64,000 bases of DNA. Source: Magicicada septendecula (Eukaryota > Arthropoda > Insecta > Hemiptera > Cicadidae). This document shows, in pieces, positions 12,050-23,548 of this stretch; within the stretch, counting starts at the first letter, position 1; each line of letters begins with the position of its first letter. The translations under genes were made by a program, and so were the position numbers. Below the pieces are notes generated by a model that worked only from the letters and a program-made list of their open reading frames with translations, was not told the origin of the DNA and made no database searches. The stretch spans positions 357,093,802-357,157,801 of the forward strand of contig CM068374.1 of the NCBI GenBank assembly GCA_034769895.1, in the 5' to 3' direction.

Positions 12050-14152
12050 TGTGCCGGTGTAAAACCGGCCTTTGAAAATATTTTAGAAACATTTTTATTT
12101 AATTGTGAAAATGAGCGAAGGCGGGCGACCTTTGCTCGTTGCAGTTAAGGCTGCGCGCGCAATCGATGGGGAACGTTCGCTTGGTCTGCTGCGGACAGCA
12201 GTTGATTCATTCACTCTCCGGCTGCAAGAGACGACGTTCCTTCTCTCTCTCTTCGAACCTTACAACGTAGTTTGCTGTCTCCTCATGGCGTGCTAAAGCG
12301 TAAATTGACTCCCGGGTTCTTGAACTAAGTCGGATTCCTGGCTTGCTGATGGCCGTACACCTGCCTAAGCTGTGAACCATGAACAAGATCTTGTCTGAAG
12401 AGGGAGATGGGGACTCGTTCTCAACGTAACACTTGACTGCTGTGATAAGGTGATATGCACTCTATTATTTTCTTATCAAAAATCTTTGCATCCATGGGCC
12501 CACGTGTGCAGACTCTCTGCTGAAATGGGAAGCCGCTGTTCATGACTCAGAACTTTACTAGTTAAATTCAAGTACACCTTTTTTTTTTATAATTGAATTA
12601 CATAACGCTAAGTGCACTGCCTGTAAGTGTGTGCTGCACTGGGGGAGCGTGCCAGAGATAATTTCACTCTTGCACATTGTACAGTTTGCTCATCATGGTC
12701 AGTTTAGTTTACAGAATGCATTGAACAGGTTAGTATCTCTGTTCCGGCTGGAACAGAGATGAAAATATTTTAACTTCACTATGGGTTTTACATTTAAGGG
12801 CTGGGGGTTTTCCTGGGGTTTTTTTGGGGAACGTTTTCTGGGATTTAAAAGGGGGACTTAGTTTTTCTCTGATTCATGCTGGTGCAACCTCAGACAGGTT
12901 GGAGGCCGGTCAAATTTTGTCACCTACATGCTGGCGCGCTGCCACAGATGCTAGAGCACCACCACCCTATTCTAATTTTTTTTTAATCTTAATTATACGT
13001 ATATAGCCACTTGGGATTAATAGAAATAATTTACTATTTTTCTGGAAATATATTAGTTGATTTTGCCTTTTGCACATGGGCTATACTGATTGTTTTTCTT
13101 AACTGGCAAACACATGTTGATTGACTTTCACTGGTAGTATCTGCTGTTTAATTTTCTTTAACTCTAAAACATGTACCCATTATTTTGGTAAAACATATAT
13201 TGTCAAAATTTTCTGAAATTGTAAAGCCCCGAGTGATTAATTTCTGATTGTTAAAGTACATAAGGATTTTTGATTCCTTCGGAATTTGTAAAGTAAAATA
13301 ACCGTTTAGAATTCTATCATCACTGTTTGAAACCAGGTGATGTAGTTCTGTCAATTTTTATTTAATACTGTGAACGGAACTTGAGGTTCATACGCTCATG
13401 AGGGGTCATTGATCAGTGGAATGCTACACAAATGGGCGGTCCGGTTTTGTTTATGCGTCATGAATTATTATCCTCCTTTCTGGGGGTTTTGGCTTTATGT
13501 AATTCTACAAAACGGGCTGTGGATGGGCGAATATGTTATCACTGCTGGGTTATGAATATTGTAGTTACACTGCCTGCAGTGCGGGTGCATTCCAGGGGCA
13601 GTCGTGTTAGAATTAATGTATTGTGAGTTTGTGTGCCTTGGGTTTCTGTGTGTGTTATGTTGTCCTTGTCTAGCTAGACACAAGATGGGGGAGAATTTTA
13701 TATTTAGATATGTATATATATTTACCTTATACACATTTGCTCTGATGTACAATTGATTTATATACACTTGTTATGATGTACCATTTTTATATTCTCATAT
13801 ATGTATATATATATTTACCTTGTACACATTTATACACATTTGCTCTGATGTACAATTGATTTATATACACTTGTTATGATGTACCATTTTTATATTTTTT
13901 ATATATGTATATATATTTGCCTTGTACACATTTATACACATTTTGTTATGAGGTACACATATATGAATTCTGTGAATACAATAAATCTGTTATTGTTACA
14001 TTAAGGCGGAGTTCATTGCAAGTCCCGTCATGCTTCTCTAGGCTCCTGCCTAGTTCTAATTGGCTTGTGACTTCTCTTTCAAAAAAAAAAATAATTAAAA
14101 TTAAAGAAGTTGGTGGATATTCAAAAATACATAGAAGGAAAGAGGGGTTACA
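12050..14152 (+). repeat. 5' LTR of the Ty3/gypsy element
   Basis: 2103 bp, beginning TGTGCCGGTGTAAAACCGGC (a short hairpin) and ending GAGGGGTTACA. It carries an AATAAA at 13980-13985. A T-rich/TATA-rich minisatellite lies at about 13690-13930, with units containing TACCTTGTACACATTTATAC and GATTTATATACACTTG. The LTR is unusually long. ORFs inside it occur twice in the window only because the LTR is duplicated, and I do not consider them genes. Confidence 0.95.
13690..13935. repeat. minisatellite in 5' LTR
   Basis: Tandem units of about 100 bp, each carrying GCTCTGATGTACAATTGATT, ACACTTGTTATGATGTACC and a TATATA tract. There are fewer units than in the 3' LTR, which explains nearly all of the length difference between the two LTRs. 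Confidence 0.85.
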
Positions 14153-14154
14153 AA

Positions 14155-14220
14155 TGGTACCGCAGAGCGTGGTTTATGAAGTCTGCTACCACAAATGGTA
14201 GCTCAGAGCGTGGTTCATTC
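14155..14220 (+). promoter_or_regulatory. primer-binding-site region, duplicated PBS-like sequence
   Basis: Two bases after the 5' LTR comes TGGTACCGCAGAGCGTGGTT (14155), the expected place for a tRNA primer-binding site. A close repeat, TGGTAGCTCAGAGCGTGGTT, follows 41 bp later at 14196. The first copy is positioned correctly for priming minus-strand synthesis. The tRNA is not identified. Confidence 0.6.
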
Positions 14221-14843
14221 TAGGCTTGAACCCTTGGGTCCTGGTGTGTGACGGGGCTTGCAGACTCGGAAATATTAATGCGATTGTTGTGACATAGTTG
14301 ATATAGGCCCGTGTAGGCTAGTTATAAGTTGTTTAATTTGTGAGTCGGGTCGCACCACTGAGGCGGTTAATGGTGTTTAAAAAATTTTTTTGATAGCTTG
14401 TACGGCTGGGGAGTCGCAAGCGTGGTCTGGAAGATGGAATGTTGATCCGGGGTCGGAGTTTAGCGTGTTTTATTGACGGGATGCGGTATGGCCTGATCGG
14501 AAATCGGTACCGGAACCGACTTGTGTCCGGTTGATGTCTAAGTAATTTTCATTCCCGAATTAGGACTTTCAGTTGATTGTTAGTTGGTTGTTGTGATTTA
14601 TGTGTTGGTACGGCATGTGTGTCGAGTTGCTGTTTGATGTTATGTGTGTTTAGTATTGTTGCTTGTCTCTTGTCTCCTTCCGTCGTGGATGTGTATGGTT
14701 CAGAATAGGCCAGGTTTCCGCAGCGCTAGAGAACCCGGGGTTCTTCTTGATGGAAGAACAGTACTCAAGGTTTTCCTGGTTTAGTGATTTTCGTTTTGAT
14801 GTTGTTTGTGGTTTGTAGGATAAGTGTTTAGAGCATTGGCGGC
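14221..14843 (+). other. untranslated leader of the Ty3/gypsy element
   Basis: About 620 bp between the PBS region and the gag start with no ORF of note. It is G/T-rich on the + strand, unlike the AT-rich flanks. It presumably holds packaging signals, but none can be recognised from sequence. Confidence 0.5.
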
Positions 14844-16091
14844 ATGAGTGTGATAAATCCGGATTTATTTCTTAAGCACGAGTTGGAATTCGAGATTAAG
14901 TCCCGGGGTGGGAGGCCCCAAGGGGATGTTGCCTCTTTGAGGAAGCAGTTAAGAGACGCCCTCGCGTCCGGGGGGACGACGTCGCTTGTAAAGGTCACTG
15001 ATGTGACGGCCGAGCTCGAGTTGTGCCAGGAGAAGTGGGGAGAGTTGCGGGAGGTGATGGAAGATTTTGAGTCGGCCCCTTCCAACCTCAGGGCAAGACA
15101 GAGAGTGCGTCAGCGAGCGGAACACCTGCAACATCGACTGGAGAATTTGTCCGCACAAACTACAATCGCTGAAGTCAGCGCCACGCTGAAGCTGATTGCG
15201 GAACAGGTGGCTAAAGCATTACGGAACTTCGAGCCCGTGAAGTCTCCGCTTTCCGTGAGCTCTCCCCAGCCTCCTGAAATGGATATAGCGCAGACGTCGA
15301 ACCCTGCGGCCCCCTTGCCGACGCTTTCGGGAGGATCGCGCGTCTCTTATAATAACTTACATAACCCCCTGTCCTCAATTATTCAGGAGCTTCCGGTGGT
15401 AGACGGACTGGACGTGGACCAGTTGATGATCTTTTTTCGAATTTTGTTTCAGCTGTCCGACTTCCCGGGGATGTCGGATAGCACTCTACTTGAACTCGTG
15501 TATCCCTATTGTCGGGGGTCCGTGGCTGAGCGGGTCGCGCGGACTATACGAGATGGCGGCAGTGTGGCGTCTTTCCATCGGGGGGTGTTGGACGCATGCG
15601 TGCCTGGTCTTTTGCGAAAGCAGTTGCAGGACAAACATTGTTATCGGGTGCAAGCACACGGGGAGAATTTGGCGAAGTTTGTACAGAGTATCCGTGATGC
15701 TGTCCGGATTTTAGGGTTGAGACTGACCGAGAATGAGGTAGTGCAGATGATCTTCGAGGGGGTTACTCCCCAGGAGAGATCTCGTTTAACTTTTGCCGAA
15801 CGACCGCGTAATTATGAAGATCTCGAGAAGCTGTGCGCGTTATCCCGTGCTATACAATCCATAGATGAATCCCGTGGGCCAGTAAGGGCCAGTCTTGGCG
15901 AACCCCGAGTGGTAGAACGACGGGTCGTTCAGTCCCAACCGCGGCCAGAGAGAAATAATGGTGATCGAAGTGGACAAGGGAGAGGTGTTGTGTGCTTTCG
16001 CTGTCGCCGACAGGGGCATGTTGCCCGCGATTGTCCGGAGGGTGGTATGCGTCCGGCGCTTCCCCCGAGGGTCCGGTATCCAAAAAACTAA
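14844..16091 (+). CDS. gag: Gag polyprotein of the Ty3/gypsy element
   Basis: 415 residues, intact. The N-terminus (about residues 8-45, FLKHELEFEIKSRGGRPQGD followed by VASLRKQLRDAL) has a SAP-like look. A coiled-coil region with many Glu and Arg follows (about 55-125), then a Pro/Ser-rich linker. The capsid-like region (about 180-350) includes FFRILFQLSDFPGMSD and ends near NYEDLEKLCALSRAI. A CCHC zinc knuckle CFRCRRQGHVARDC lies at about 384-397 and is preceded by a basic tail, as in nucleocapsids. It should assemble cytoplasmic particles and bind element RNA. Its 3' end overlaps pol by about 130 bp in another frame. Confidence 0.93.
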   Translation: MSVINPDLFLKHELEFEIKSRGGRPQGDVASLRKQLRDALASGGTTSLVKVTDVTAELELCQEKWGELREVMEDFESAPSNLRARQRVRQRAEHLQHRLENLSAQTTIAEVSATLKLIAEQVAKALRNFEPVKSPLSVSSPQPPEMDIAQTSNPAAPLPTLSGGSRVSYNNLHNPLSSIIQELPVVDGLDVDQLMIFFRILFQLSDFPGMSDSTLLELVYPYCRGSVAERVARTIRDGGSVASFHRGVLDACVPGLLRKQLQDKHCYRVQAHGENLAKFVQSIRDAVRILGLRLTENEVVQMIFEGVTPQERSRLTFAERPRNYEDLEKLCALSRAIQSIDESRGPVRASLGEPRVVERRVVQSQPRPERNNGDRSGQGRGVVCFRCRRQGHVARDCPEGGMRPALPPRVRYPKN

Positions 16092-19000
16092 ATTATCAGG
16101 GGGGGACAAATCGGAGGTTTGCAAGACTTTTCAGAATTCCAGTGCCTCCAGGCGGAGGATACGTCCAGAATCTTCTAATATCAAGGTCCTTACTACCGTC
16201 CCGCAAAAGGCTTCTGTATGCCCCTTCCTGTCGCTCGAGGTAAAGAAGGGTCAACTCAGAGCGCTAGTTGACTCCGGGTCAGCCCGATCTATCATCTCAT
16301 CTCGAGTATGCACGGACCTTGAAAAACAGGGCTTAATAAAAGGGTCGAGTCGGTCGTCTGTGGTATGCTGGACTGCTTCTAGGGAAATTCTGCCCATCTC
16401 CCAGGTGGTTTCCTTCAAGTTCAAGATTGATGGCTTTTCGTGGGTGTGGCCTTTTCTGGTTTCTCTGGCTCTGGGAGTCGACTGTATTGTGGGTGCCGAT
16501 TTCATCGCTAAAAGTGGTCTCGTGTTGGACATCCATGGGCACCAGTGCTATTTTAAATTTAATTGGGGTGTTGTTATTCCGTTTCTTGGATACCAGGGAG
16601 CTAAGGGAGGTATCCAAGAGGTTGCTTGTCCCGATTCTGCACGAGATCATCTCACTCCCGCCCAGCAGAGAGCTTTAGACCGGTTGTGTGAGGAATTTCC
16701 CTCTGTCTTAACTCCCAAGTTGGGACTCACACATTTATTAGAATATAAAATTCGTTTAACAGACACTAAGATAGTGAGGTCGCACCCATATAAGTTCGCC
16801 CCTCCGAAAATGGCCGTTCTGAGGGAGAAGGTTCAAGAGCTTTTAGAGCAAGGGGTAATTGAACCTTCCAATTCCAGCTATGCCAGTCCAGCGTTCCTGG
16901 TACCCAAGCCTGGGGGTAAGCACCGTATGGTAGTCGATTACCGGAAGTTAAATGCTAATATTGAGATGGATTCGGTTCCCCTTCCAGATCTCCACTCAGC
17001 TTTTGATTGGTTTAGTGAGGCCAAGTACTTCACCGTGATTGATCTCAACGCGGCATATCACCAGATACCCTTATCCAAGGAAAGTAGACCGTACACGGCG
17101 TTTTGCGTCCCGTGGAATTTATATCAGTATACGCGGGTTCCCATGGGTCTGGCGGTGGGCGCCCAAACGCTCACGCGTCTGCTTGACCTAGTGTTTCAAG
17201 ATGTGAAATTTAAGTTTATTTTCAACTATTTAGATGACTTGCTGGTCTACAGCAAAACCTATGATGAACATCTGTGCCATCTCAGGGAGGTGAAAAGTAG
17301 GTTGAGAAGCGCGGGCCTCACGGTCAATCCGGAGAAAGTGCGAATCGCCCAGGAGAGCATCTCTTTCCTGGGGCATCTGGTCTCGCGCCAAGGCATTACA
17401 GTGGACCCTGAAAGGACCCAGGGCATCCGGGATTTTCCCCCGCCAAAGGATGCCAAAGGCATCGCCTGGTTCGTGGGGATGGTTAACTTTTATCGGCGGT
17501 TTATCCCCAATGCAGCGGAGATAGCTGCACCCCTGAATGAATTGAGAAAGAAGAGGGCTAAGTTTGTATGGGGCGAAAGCCAGCAGAAGGCTTTTGAAAC
17601 GCTAAAGGAAGCTATTATTTCCCCGCCGGTGCTCCGGATGCCGGATTTTTCTCAACAGTTCATCTTACAGACGGACGCGAGTTCGGTGGCGCTCGGGGCG
17701 GTTCTGTCCCAAGTCGTTGATGGTGCTAGGCAGCCTGTGGCCTTTATTTCCCGAACCCTGACCCAGCAAGAAAGAAAGTCTTCTGTATATGAGCTAGAGT
17801 GTTTAGCAGTGGTATACGCTCTAGATAAGTTCAGGCGTTTTCTGGAACACGCTGAGTTCCTGCTCGAGACCGACAATCAGTCTCTCTCTTGGCTTCTTGC
17901 TCACCCCCGGCAACTGGGTAAAATTGGTAGATGGGTGGTTAAAATCTCATCCTTCAAGTTCAAGGTGCAACACATTAGGGGAACTCAAAATGTGGTTGCA
18001 GATGCTTTGTCACGCATGTTTTCCCAACCCAGTGAAGTCCAATCTGAGCAACCCTGTTCTGTTCTACTTGACTTTCCGTTAGCCTTCACTGATGTGTTAC
18101 CCCATCAGTTGAATGATGAAGAGCTGGGTCCTGTCATCCAGAAAATAAAAGAGGGTAACGCGCAGGCCCCGTACTTCTTGTCCAAGGGCGTCCTGTGTTG
18201 TCGAGAAAGAAAGGGACGTGCCCCGAAGATCGTGCTGCCTAGCAAGTTAGTGCCCATGGTCTTCAGCTATTATCACAATTCCCCAGTAGGAGGCCACAAG
18301 GGGATTTCGAAGACCATTTCCAGTATTAGGAAGAACTTCATCTGGAAGGGCATGGATAGGGACATTGCGACTCGGGTGAAGGCATGTCATCTGTGTGGCT
18401 TAAGCAAGCCTGCTTAAAACACTAAGTTGGGGTTGTTGTCATCAGACGTGGCGAACAGACCGATGGAGAAGCTATTCATCGACTACGTGGGACCCTTCCC
18501 GCGTAGCAAGTCAGGTAACGCTTACCTACTTGTCTGTGTGGATGCTTTTTCGAAGTTTGCCTGGCTACTGCCCTTACGGCAGGCAACAGCTCGTTTGACC
18601 ATAAGCGCGCTTCAGAACCATGTTTTTCAGCATTTCGGTCTTCCGACCATCATTGTCTCCGACAATGGACCACAGTTCATTTCGAGTGAGTTCCGGCGGA
18701 TGTGTTTTGCAAGCGGTATCAAGCATGTAACCACTTCCCCGTATTACCCACAGCCGTCCCATGCGGAGAGGTTCAATAGGAATCTCTGGTCCGCACTTAT
18801 TGCCTATCATGCGGAGCAACAGACTACCTGGGACCAGAACTTGAAGTGGTTGCAGCTAGCTTTTAACACGGCCCTGCATGACAGTCATAAGGCCGTGCCT
18901 TTTGAGATCATGTTTGGATTCTCGCCTGCACTCCCGTTGACTAACTTGTGGAATATTGATGATCTTCTACCACGGGAGCCCGATAATGGAACTGCGGAGA

Positions 19001-19293
19001 GGTGGAGGGAGGCTCGGAAGAATTTGCTGCGAGCGCACGAGCGGGTCCGTCGACGATACAATCAGGGGCGAATTCCGAACCCCTTTCAGACCGGGGACTG
19101 GGTCTACTGCCAGAGCCATCCGATCAGCTCAGCCGTGGACAAAAGAGCCGCTAAATTGTGCTATCGTTGGTCGGGACCATACCGTATCCTCGGGTTTACG
19201 TCTCCGGTGACGGCACGATTAGAAGAACAGGGTAGTAATCCTAAAGAGATTACCACACACATTTCCAAATTGAAATTATTTCGCAAAGGGTGA
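15958..19293 (+). pseudogene. pol: Pol polyprotein (protease, RT, RNase H, integrase) with one nonsense codon
   Basis: One continuous frame, +1 relative to gag, broken only by TAA at 18415-18417. Counting from the first Met: retropepsin active site LVDSGSA (Asp about 105); RT with SPAFLVPKPGGKHRMVVDYR, FTVIDLNAAYHQI and the YLDD box at about 424-427; RNase H with QTDASSVALGA (Asp about 573) and ETDNQSL (about 639); integrase zinc domain with HNSPVGGHKG and CHLC. After the stop the integrase core shows Asp in FIDYVGPF, Asp in SDNGPQF and Glu in SHAERFNR, about 35 residues apart. Expression from gag would need a frameshift in the 15958-16091 overlap. The TAA is compatible with a simple CAA-to-TAA change. 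A copy without this stop elsewhere in the genome could be active. Confidence 0.93.
18415..18417 (+). other. in-frame TAA between integrase zinc domain and catalytic core
   Basis: The codons on both sides (LCGLSKPA before, NTKLGLLSS after) are in the same frame, so this is a point nonsense change and not a frameshift. It removes the integrase catalytic core and C-terminal domain. Confidence 0.9.
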
Positions 19294-20182
19294 ACGGGCT
19301 GTAAGGGGGGGGGAATGATGGCGGTCTCTGTGCGGGTGGGGATGTTGTCGGTTTTGAGAGGGTGTGCTCCGGGGGCGGTATTGAGAATAGTAAGGTAGCG
19401 GGTAGATGTTTCTCACAGTCCCAGTGGGGTTCGTCTACTTCAGGGATGCGCCCCTGCCTGCGCGAGCCTTGGTTTTCTCCGATTGTCCTTATGCCCAGAG
19501 GGAGCCATGTCCTTACCTTCCGTCCTAGCCCATCACCGTTTAATCATCCTTGACCATCCACCTTCCGATTTTCCTAACCTTATCCAGAGAAAAAAAAAAA
19601 AAAAAAAACTAGAAAAAGCAAAAAAAAAAAAGGAGTTGGAGTCGAGTTTGTTCCTGCTACTCCATGTTGTTCACCGCATGCCCTTGGAGCACACATGTAT
19701 TAGATTGTAAGGATGGACGTACGTCTGGAAATAGAATCGACGACCTCATGGGGACCGTCGTCTCCCTCTTCCCCTTGGCCCGTGCCGTAATGGTATGGTG
19801 TAAGATGGGGGGTGTCGTATTAGGGAATTATCCCGTAAGTACATGGGGCAGATGGCCCTGTTTAGGTGGCTATCGTGTTCTGGCTTGGGTGGACAAGCCT
19901 CAGGAGGTCGGAACTCAGGGAGCTCCCGTACTTTTCTTTCGTCTTTCTTCTCTATCCCTCTTGCGGTGGGCTGGCCCTGATCAGGTCAGCGTGCAGCAAC
20001 CGCACACTTACACTCTACATGTCTTCTTTCTGCTCTTTCGTCTTCCCTTCTGAGCTTCTGTTCTCCTGGGAGCGAGTCTGTCTGGCCACCTTACCCACGA
20101 TGTCCACCGGAGTATTTAAGAAGGGGTTACACTGCAGGGTACTTTCCCGAGTTTGAGAGTGGGGCAACCGGGTTGCCCTTTC
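19294..20182 (+). other. 3' untranslated internal region of the Ty3/gypsy element
   Basis: About 890 bp between the pol stop and the polypurine tract. It contains two A-runs (about 19590-19632). No env-like ORF with signal peptide and membrane anchor was found; the open frames here are short and of odd composition. Confidence 0.6.
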
Positions 20183-20192
20183 GGGGTGGGGG
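20183..20192 (+). promoter_or_regulatory. polypurine tract of the Ty3/gypsy element
   Basis: G-rich run CGGGGTGGGGG directly before the 3' LTR start TGTGCCGG. Its position and purine content fit the plus-strand priming site. Confidence 0.75.
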
Positions 20193-22549
20193 TGTGCCGG
20201 TGTAAAACCGGCCTTTGAAAATATTTTAGAAACATTTTTATTTAATTGTGAAAATGAGCGAAGGCGGGCGACCTTTGCTCGTTGCAGTTAAGGCTGCGCG
20301 CGCAATCGATGGGGAACGTTCGCTTGGTCTGCTGCGGACAGCAGTTGATTCATTCACTCTCCGGCTGCAAGAGACGACATTCCTTCTCTCTCTCTTCGAA
20401 CCTTACGACGTAGTTTGCTGTCTCCTCATGGCGTGCTAAAGCGTAAATCGACTCCCGGGTTCTTGAACTAAGTCGGATTCCTGGCTTGCTGATGGCCGTA
20501 CACCTGCCTAAGCTGTGAACCATGAACAAGATCTTGTCTGAAGAGGGAGATGGGGACTCGTTCTCAACGTAACACTTGACTGCTGTGATAAGGTGATATG
20601 CACTCTATTATTTTCTTATCAAAAATCTTTGCATCCATGGGCCCACGTGTGCAGACTCTCTGCTGGAATGGGAAGCCGCTGTTCATGACTCAGAACTTTA
20701 CTAGTTAAATTCAAGTACACCTTTTTTTTATATAATTGAATTACATAACGCTAAGTGCACTGCCTGTAAGTGTGTGCTGCACTGGGGGAGCGTGCCAGAG
20801 ATAATTTCACTCTTGCACATTGTACAGTTTGCTCATCATGGTCAGTTTAGTTTACAGAATGCATTGAACAGGTTAGTATCTCTGTTCCGGCTGGAACAGA
20901 GATGAAAATATTTTAACTTCACTATGGGTTTTACATTTAAGGGCTGGGGGTTTTCCTGGGGTTTTTTTGGGGAACGTTTTCTGGGATTTAAAAGGGGGAC
21001 TTAGTTTTTCTCTGATTCATGCTGGTGCAACCTCAGACAGGTTGGAGGCCGGTCAAATTTTGTCACCTACATGCTGGCGCGCTGCCACAGATGCTAGAGC
21101 ACCACCACCCTATTCTAATTTTTTTTTAATCTTAATTATACGTATATAGCCACTTGGGGTTAATAGAAATAATTTACTATTTTTCTGGAAATATATTAGT
21201 TGATTTTGCCTTTTGCACATGGGCTATACTGATTGTTTTTCTTAACTGGCAAACACATGTTGATTGACTTTCACTGGTAGTATCTGCTGTTTAATTTTCT
21301 TTAACTCTAAAACATGTACCCATTATTTTGGTAAAACATATATTGTCAAAATTTTCTGAAATTGTAAAGCCCCGAGTGATTAATTTCTGATTGTTAAAGT
21401 ACGTAAGGATTTTTGATTCCTTCGGAATTTGTAAAGTAAAATAACCGTTTAGAATTCTATCATCACTGTTTGAAACCAGGTGATGTAGTTCTGTCAATTT
21501 TTATTTAATACTGTGAACGGAACTTGAGGTTCATACGCTCATGAGGGGTCATTGATCAGTGGAATGCTACACAAATGGGCGGTCCGGTTTTGTTTATGCG
21601 TCATGAATTATTATCCTCCTTTCTGGGGGTTTTGGCTTTATGTAATTCTACAAAACGGGCTGTGGATGGGCGAATATGTTATCACTGCTGGGTTATGAAT
21701 ATTGTAGTTACACTGCCTGCAGTGCGGGTGCATTCCAGGGGCAGTCGTGTTAGAATTAATGTATTGTGAGTTTGTGTGCCTTGGGTTTCTGTGTGTGTTA
21801 TGTTGTCCTTGTCTAGCTAGACACAAGATGGGGGAGAATTTTATATTTAGATATGTATATATATTTACCTTATACACATTTGCTCTGATGTACAATTGAT
21901 TTATATACACTTGTTATGATGTACCATTTTTATATTCTTATATATGTATATATATATATATTTACCTTGTACACATTTATACACATTTGCTCTGATGTAC
22001 AATTGATTTATATACACTTGTTATGATGTACCATTTTTATATTCTCATATATGTATGTATGTGTATATATATATATATATATATATTTACCTTGTACACA
22101 TTTATACACATTTGCTCTGATGTACAATTGATTTATATACACTTGTTATGATGTACCATTTTTATATTCTCATATATGTATATATATATTTACCTTGTAC
22201 ACATTTATACACATTTGCTCTGATGTACAATTGATTTATATACACTTGTTATGATGTACCATTTTTATATTTTTTATATATGTATATATATTTGCCTTGT
22301 ACACATTTATACACATTTTGTTATGAGGTACACATGTATGAATTCTGTGAATACAATAAATCTGTTATTGTTACATTAAGGCGGAGTTCATTGCAAGTCC
22401 CGTCATACTGGACCCGGCACAATTTTTGCTTCTCTAGGCTCCTGCCTAGTCCTAATTGGCTTGTGACTTCTCTTTCAAAAAAAAAAAATAATTAAAATTA
22501 AAGAAGTTGGTGGATATTCAAAAATACATAGAAGGAAAGAGGGGTTACA
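20193..22549 (+). repeat. 3' LTR of the Ty3/gypsy element
   Basis: 2357 bp, starting and ending like the 5' LTR and followed by the GTTT target copy. Base differences from the 5' LTR are few. The main differences are extra minisatellite units (about 21850-22290) and a 20-bp or so segment (ACTGGACCCGGCACAATTTT, about 22408) absent from the 5' LTR. Confidence 0.95.
21850..22290. repeat. expanded minisatellite in 3' LTR
   Basis: Four or so tandem units of about 100 bp with GCTCTGATGTACAATTGATT and expanded TATATA tracts, versus about two in the 5' LTR. Because LTRs are identical on insertion, the difference arose afterwards by expansion or contraction. Confidence 0.85.
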
Positions 22550-22553
22550 GTTT

Positions 22554-23548
22554 CCAATGCGCAAAAAACAAGGATAGCGTGCCCACGCCATCTCAGATCG
22601 CCCCAGTCGCCAGCTCACCTTCAGACAGTATGGTCGCAGTGTAAAAGTGTCGGGAGGCCTAGTCGGACAAGTATGGTAGGCCTGCCCCAAAGTTAAGTTT
22701 AAAAGAGAGTAATGATGTGTTAAAAACATTTCAAAATACCCAGTTCAGCACACCTCATCAGACAGAACAGATGTAAGTTAACCGTGGCCTTGGGCGTTGT
22801 TTTTGGTAGGCCAAAAATGCTACAATAGGCCTACCAAAGAGTGTATTTAAACTATAATGGAACAGTGAAGTGATAACAGTTACTGTGGAAAAAAAATCTT
22901 AAAACGTGAATTTTGGTAGTTCAGTAAAAAAGGTTCGATCGACATAGTGCACAACATCTGGGAACACCTCCAGATAAGTACAGTGCAAAAACACATTTAA
23001 CTGGCCAAAAGTGAAGTAAAGTTTATATAATGGAACAGCACTAATAAATAAGAGCTCAATAAAAAGGGGGTTAAAAAGATATGTAAAGAGAGTGAGAGAG
23101 TGTGTGAGAGTATAAAGAGAAAGAACAAAGTACTGTTTTGCCAATTAAAAACATTTTTAGTTAAGTATCATCATTTGTGCCTATTCATTTTTGTTTTATT
23201 TCCAATAATTAAAATGATAAGAAAACTAGTATGTTCAGTAAACGTAAATATGATATTGATATAACCATGTGTTAGAGTAATTATTACGCCAGAACCATAC
23301 CCTATCTTCTGTGCCAAAAAACTCGCCTAACGAACCTGTGAGCCTTGAATTAAGGGAACTAAATTACCTAAATTATTTAATGGGAAGAGTATAACGGTTT
23401 TGATATTGAACCATAAAATATCATGGCGACCTTGTACAACAATTTGGGATCTTCTTGTTTTTACAATAAGGCAAGTCGTAAGTAAGTTTGTCAGAATCAG
23501 GGGTAAGTAAAGTATGTCCTATCGTATTTTAGATTGTAATAGTTAACA
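22554..23548 (+). mobile_element. solo LTR of the TGTAACGGG family, right part
   Basis: Continuation of the LTR begun at 11785. It contains ACATAGTGCACAACATCTGG and then the family's poly(A)-like box (AGAGCTCAATAAAAAGGGGG about 23050, followed by GAGAGTGAGAGAGTGTGTGA). It ends TTAACA at 23548, followed by GATT (23549-23552), which matches 11781-11784. Its middle closely resembles the LTR at 40303 onward (TAGGCCAAAAA ... TAGGCCTACCAA). Confidence 0.75.

Larger units (their letters stand above)
12050..22549 (+). mobile_element. Ty3/gypsy LTR retrotransposon, nearly complete
   Basis: Two long LTRs (12050-14152 and 20193-22549) enclose gag and pol in the order protease, RT, RNase H, integrase, the Ty3/gypsy order. 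A 4-bp target duplication GTTT lies at 12046-12049 and 22550-22553. The LTR arms are almost identical outside a minisatellite, pointing to a recent insertion. The only obvious coding defect is an in-frame TAA at 18415-18417. No env-like ORF follows pol. The clade is not assigned; no chromodomain is seen in the integrase tail. Confidence 0.95.

Noticed and set aside
12105..12296. 63-residue ORF that occurs twice (also 20248-20439) with near-identical sequence
   Set aside because: The duplication is explained by the two LTRs of the Ty3 element; there is no other sign of coding.
14221..14280. tRNA-like strings (GGTAGCTCAGAGCGTGG) considered as a tRNA gene
   Set aside because: No cloverleaf could be followed; the position right after the LTR fits a PBS region better.
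16333..16650. Antisense ORFs within gag-pol
   Set aside because: Shadow frames of the well-supported pol reading frame.
19294..20182. Possible env gene downstream of pol
   Set aside because: Only short frames without signal peptide, cleavage site or membrane anchor; two A-runs and stops break the region.
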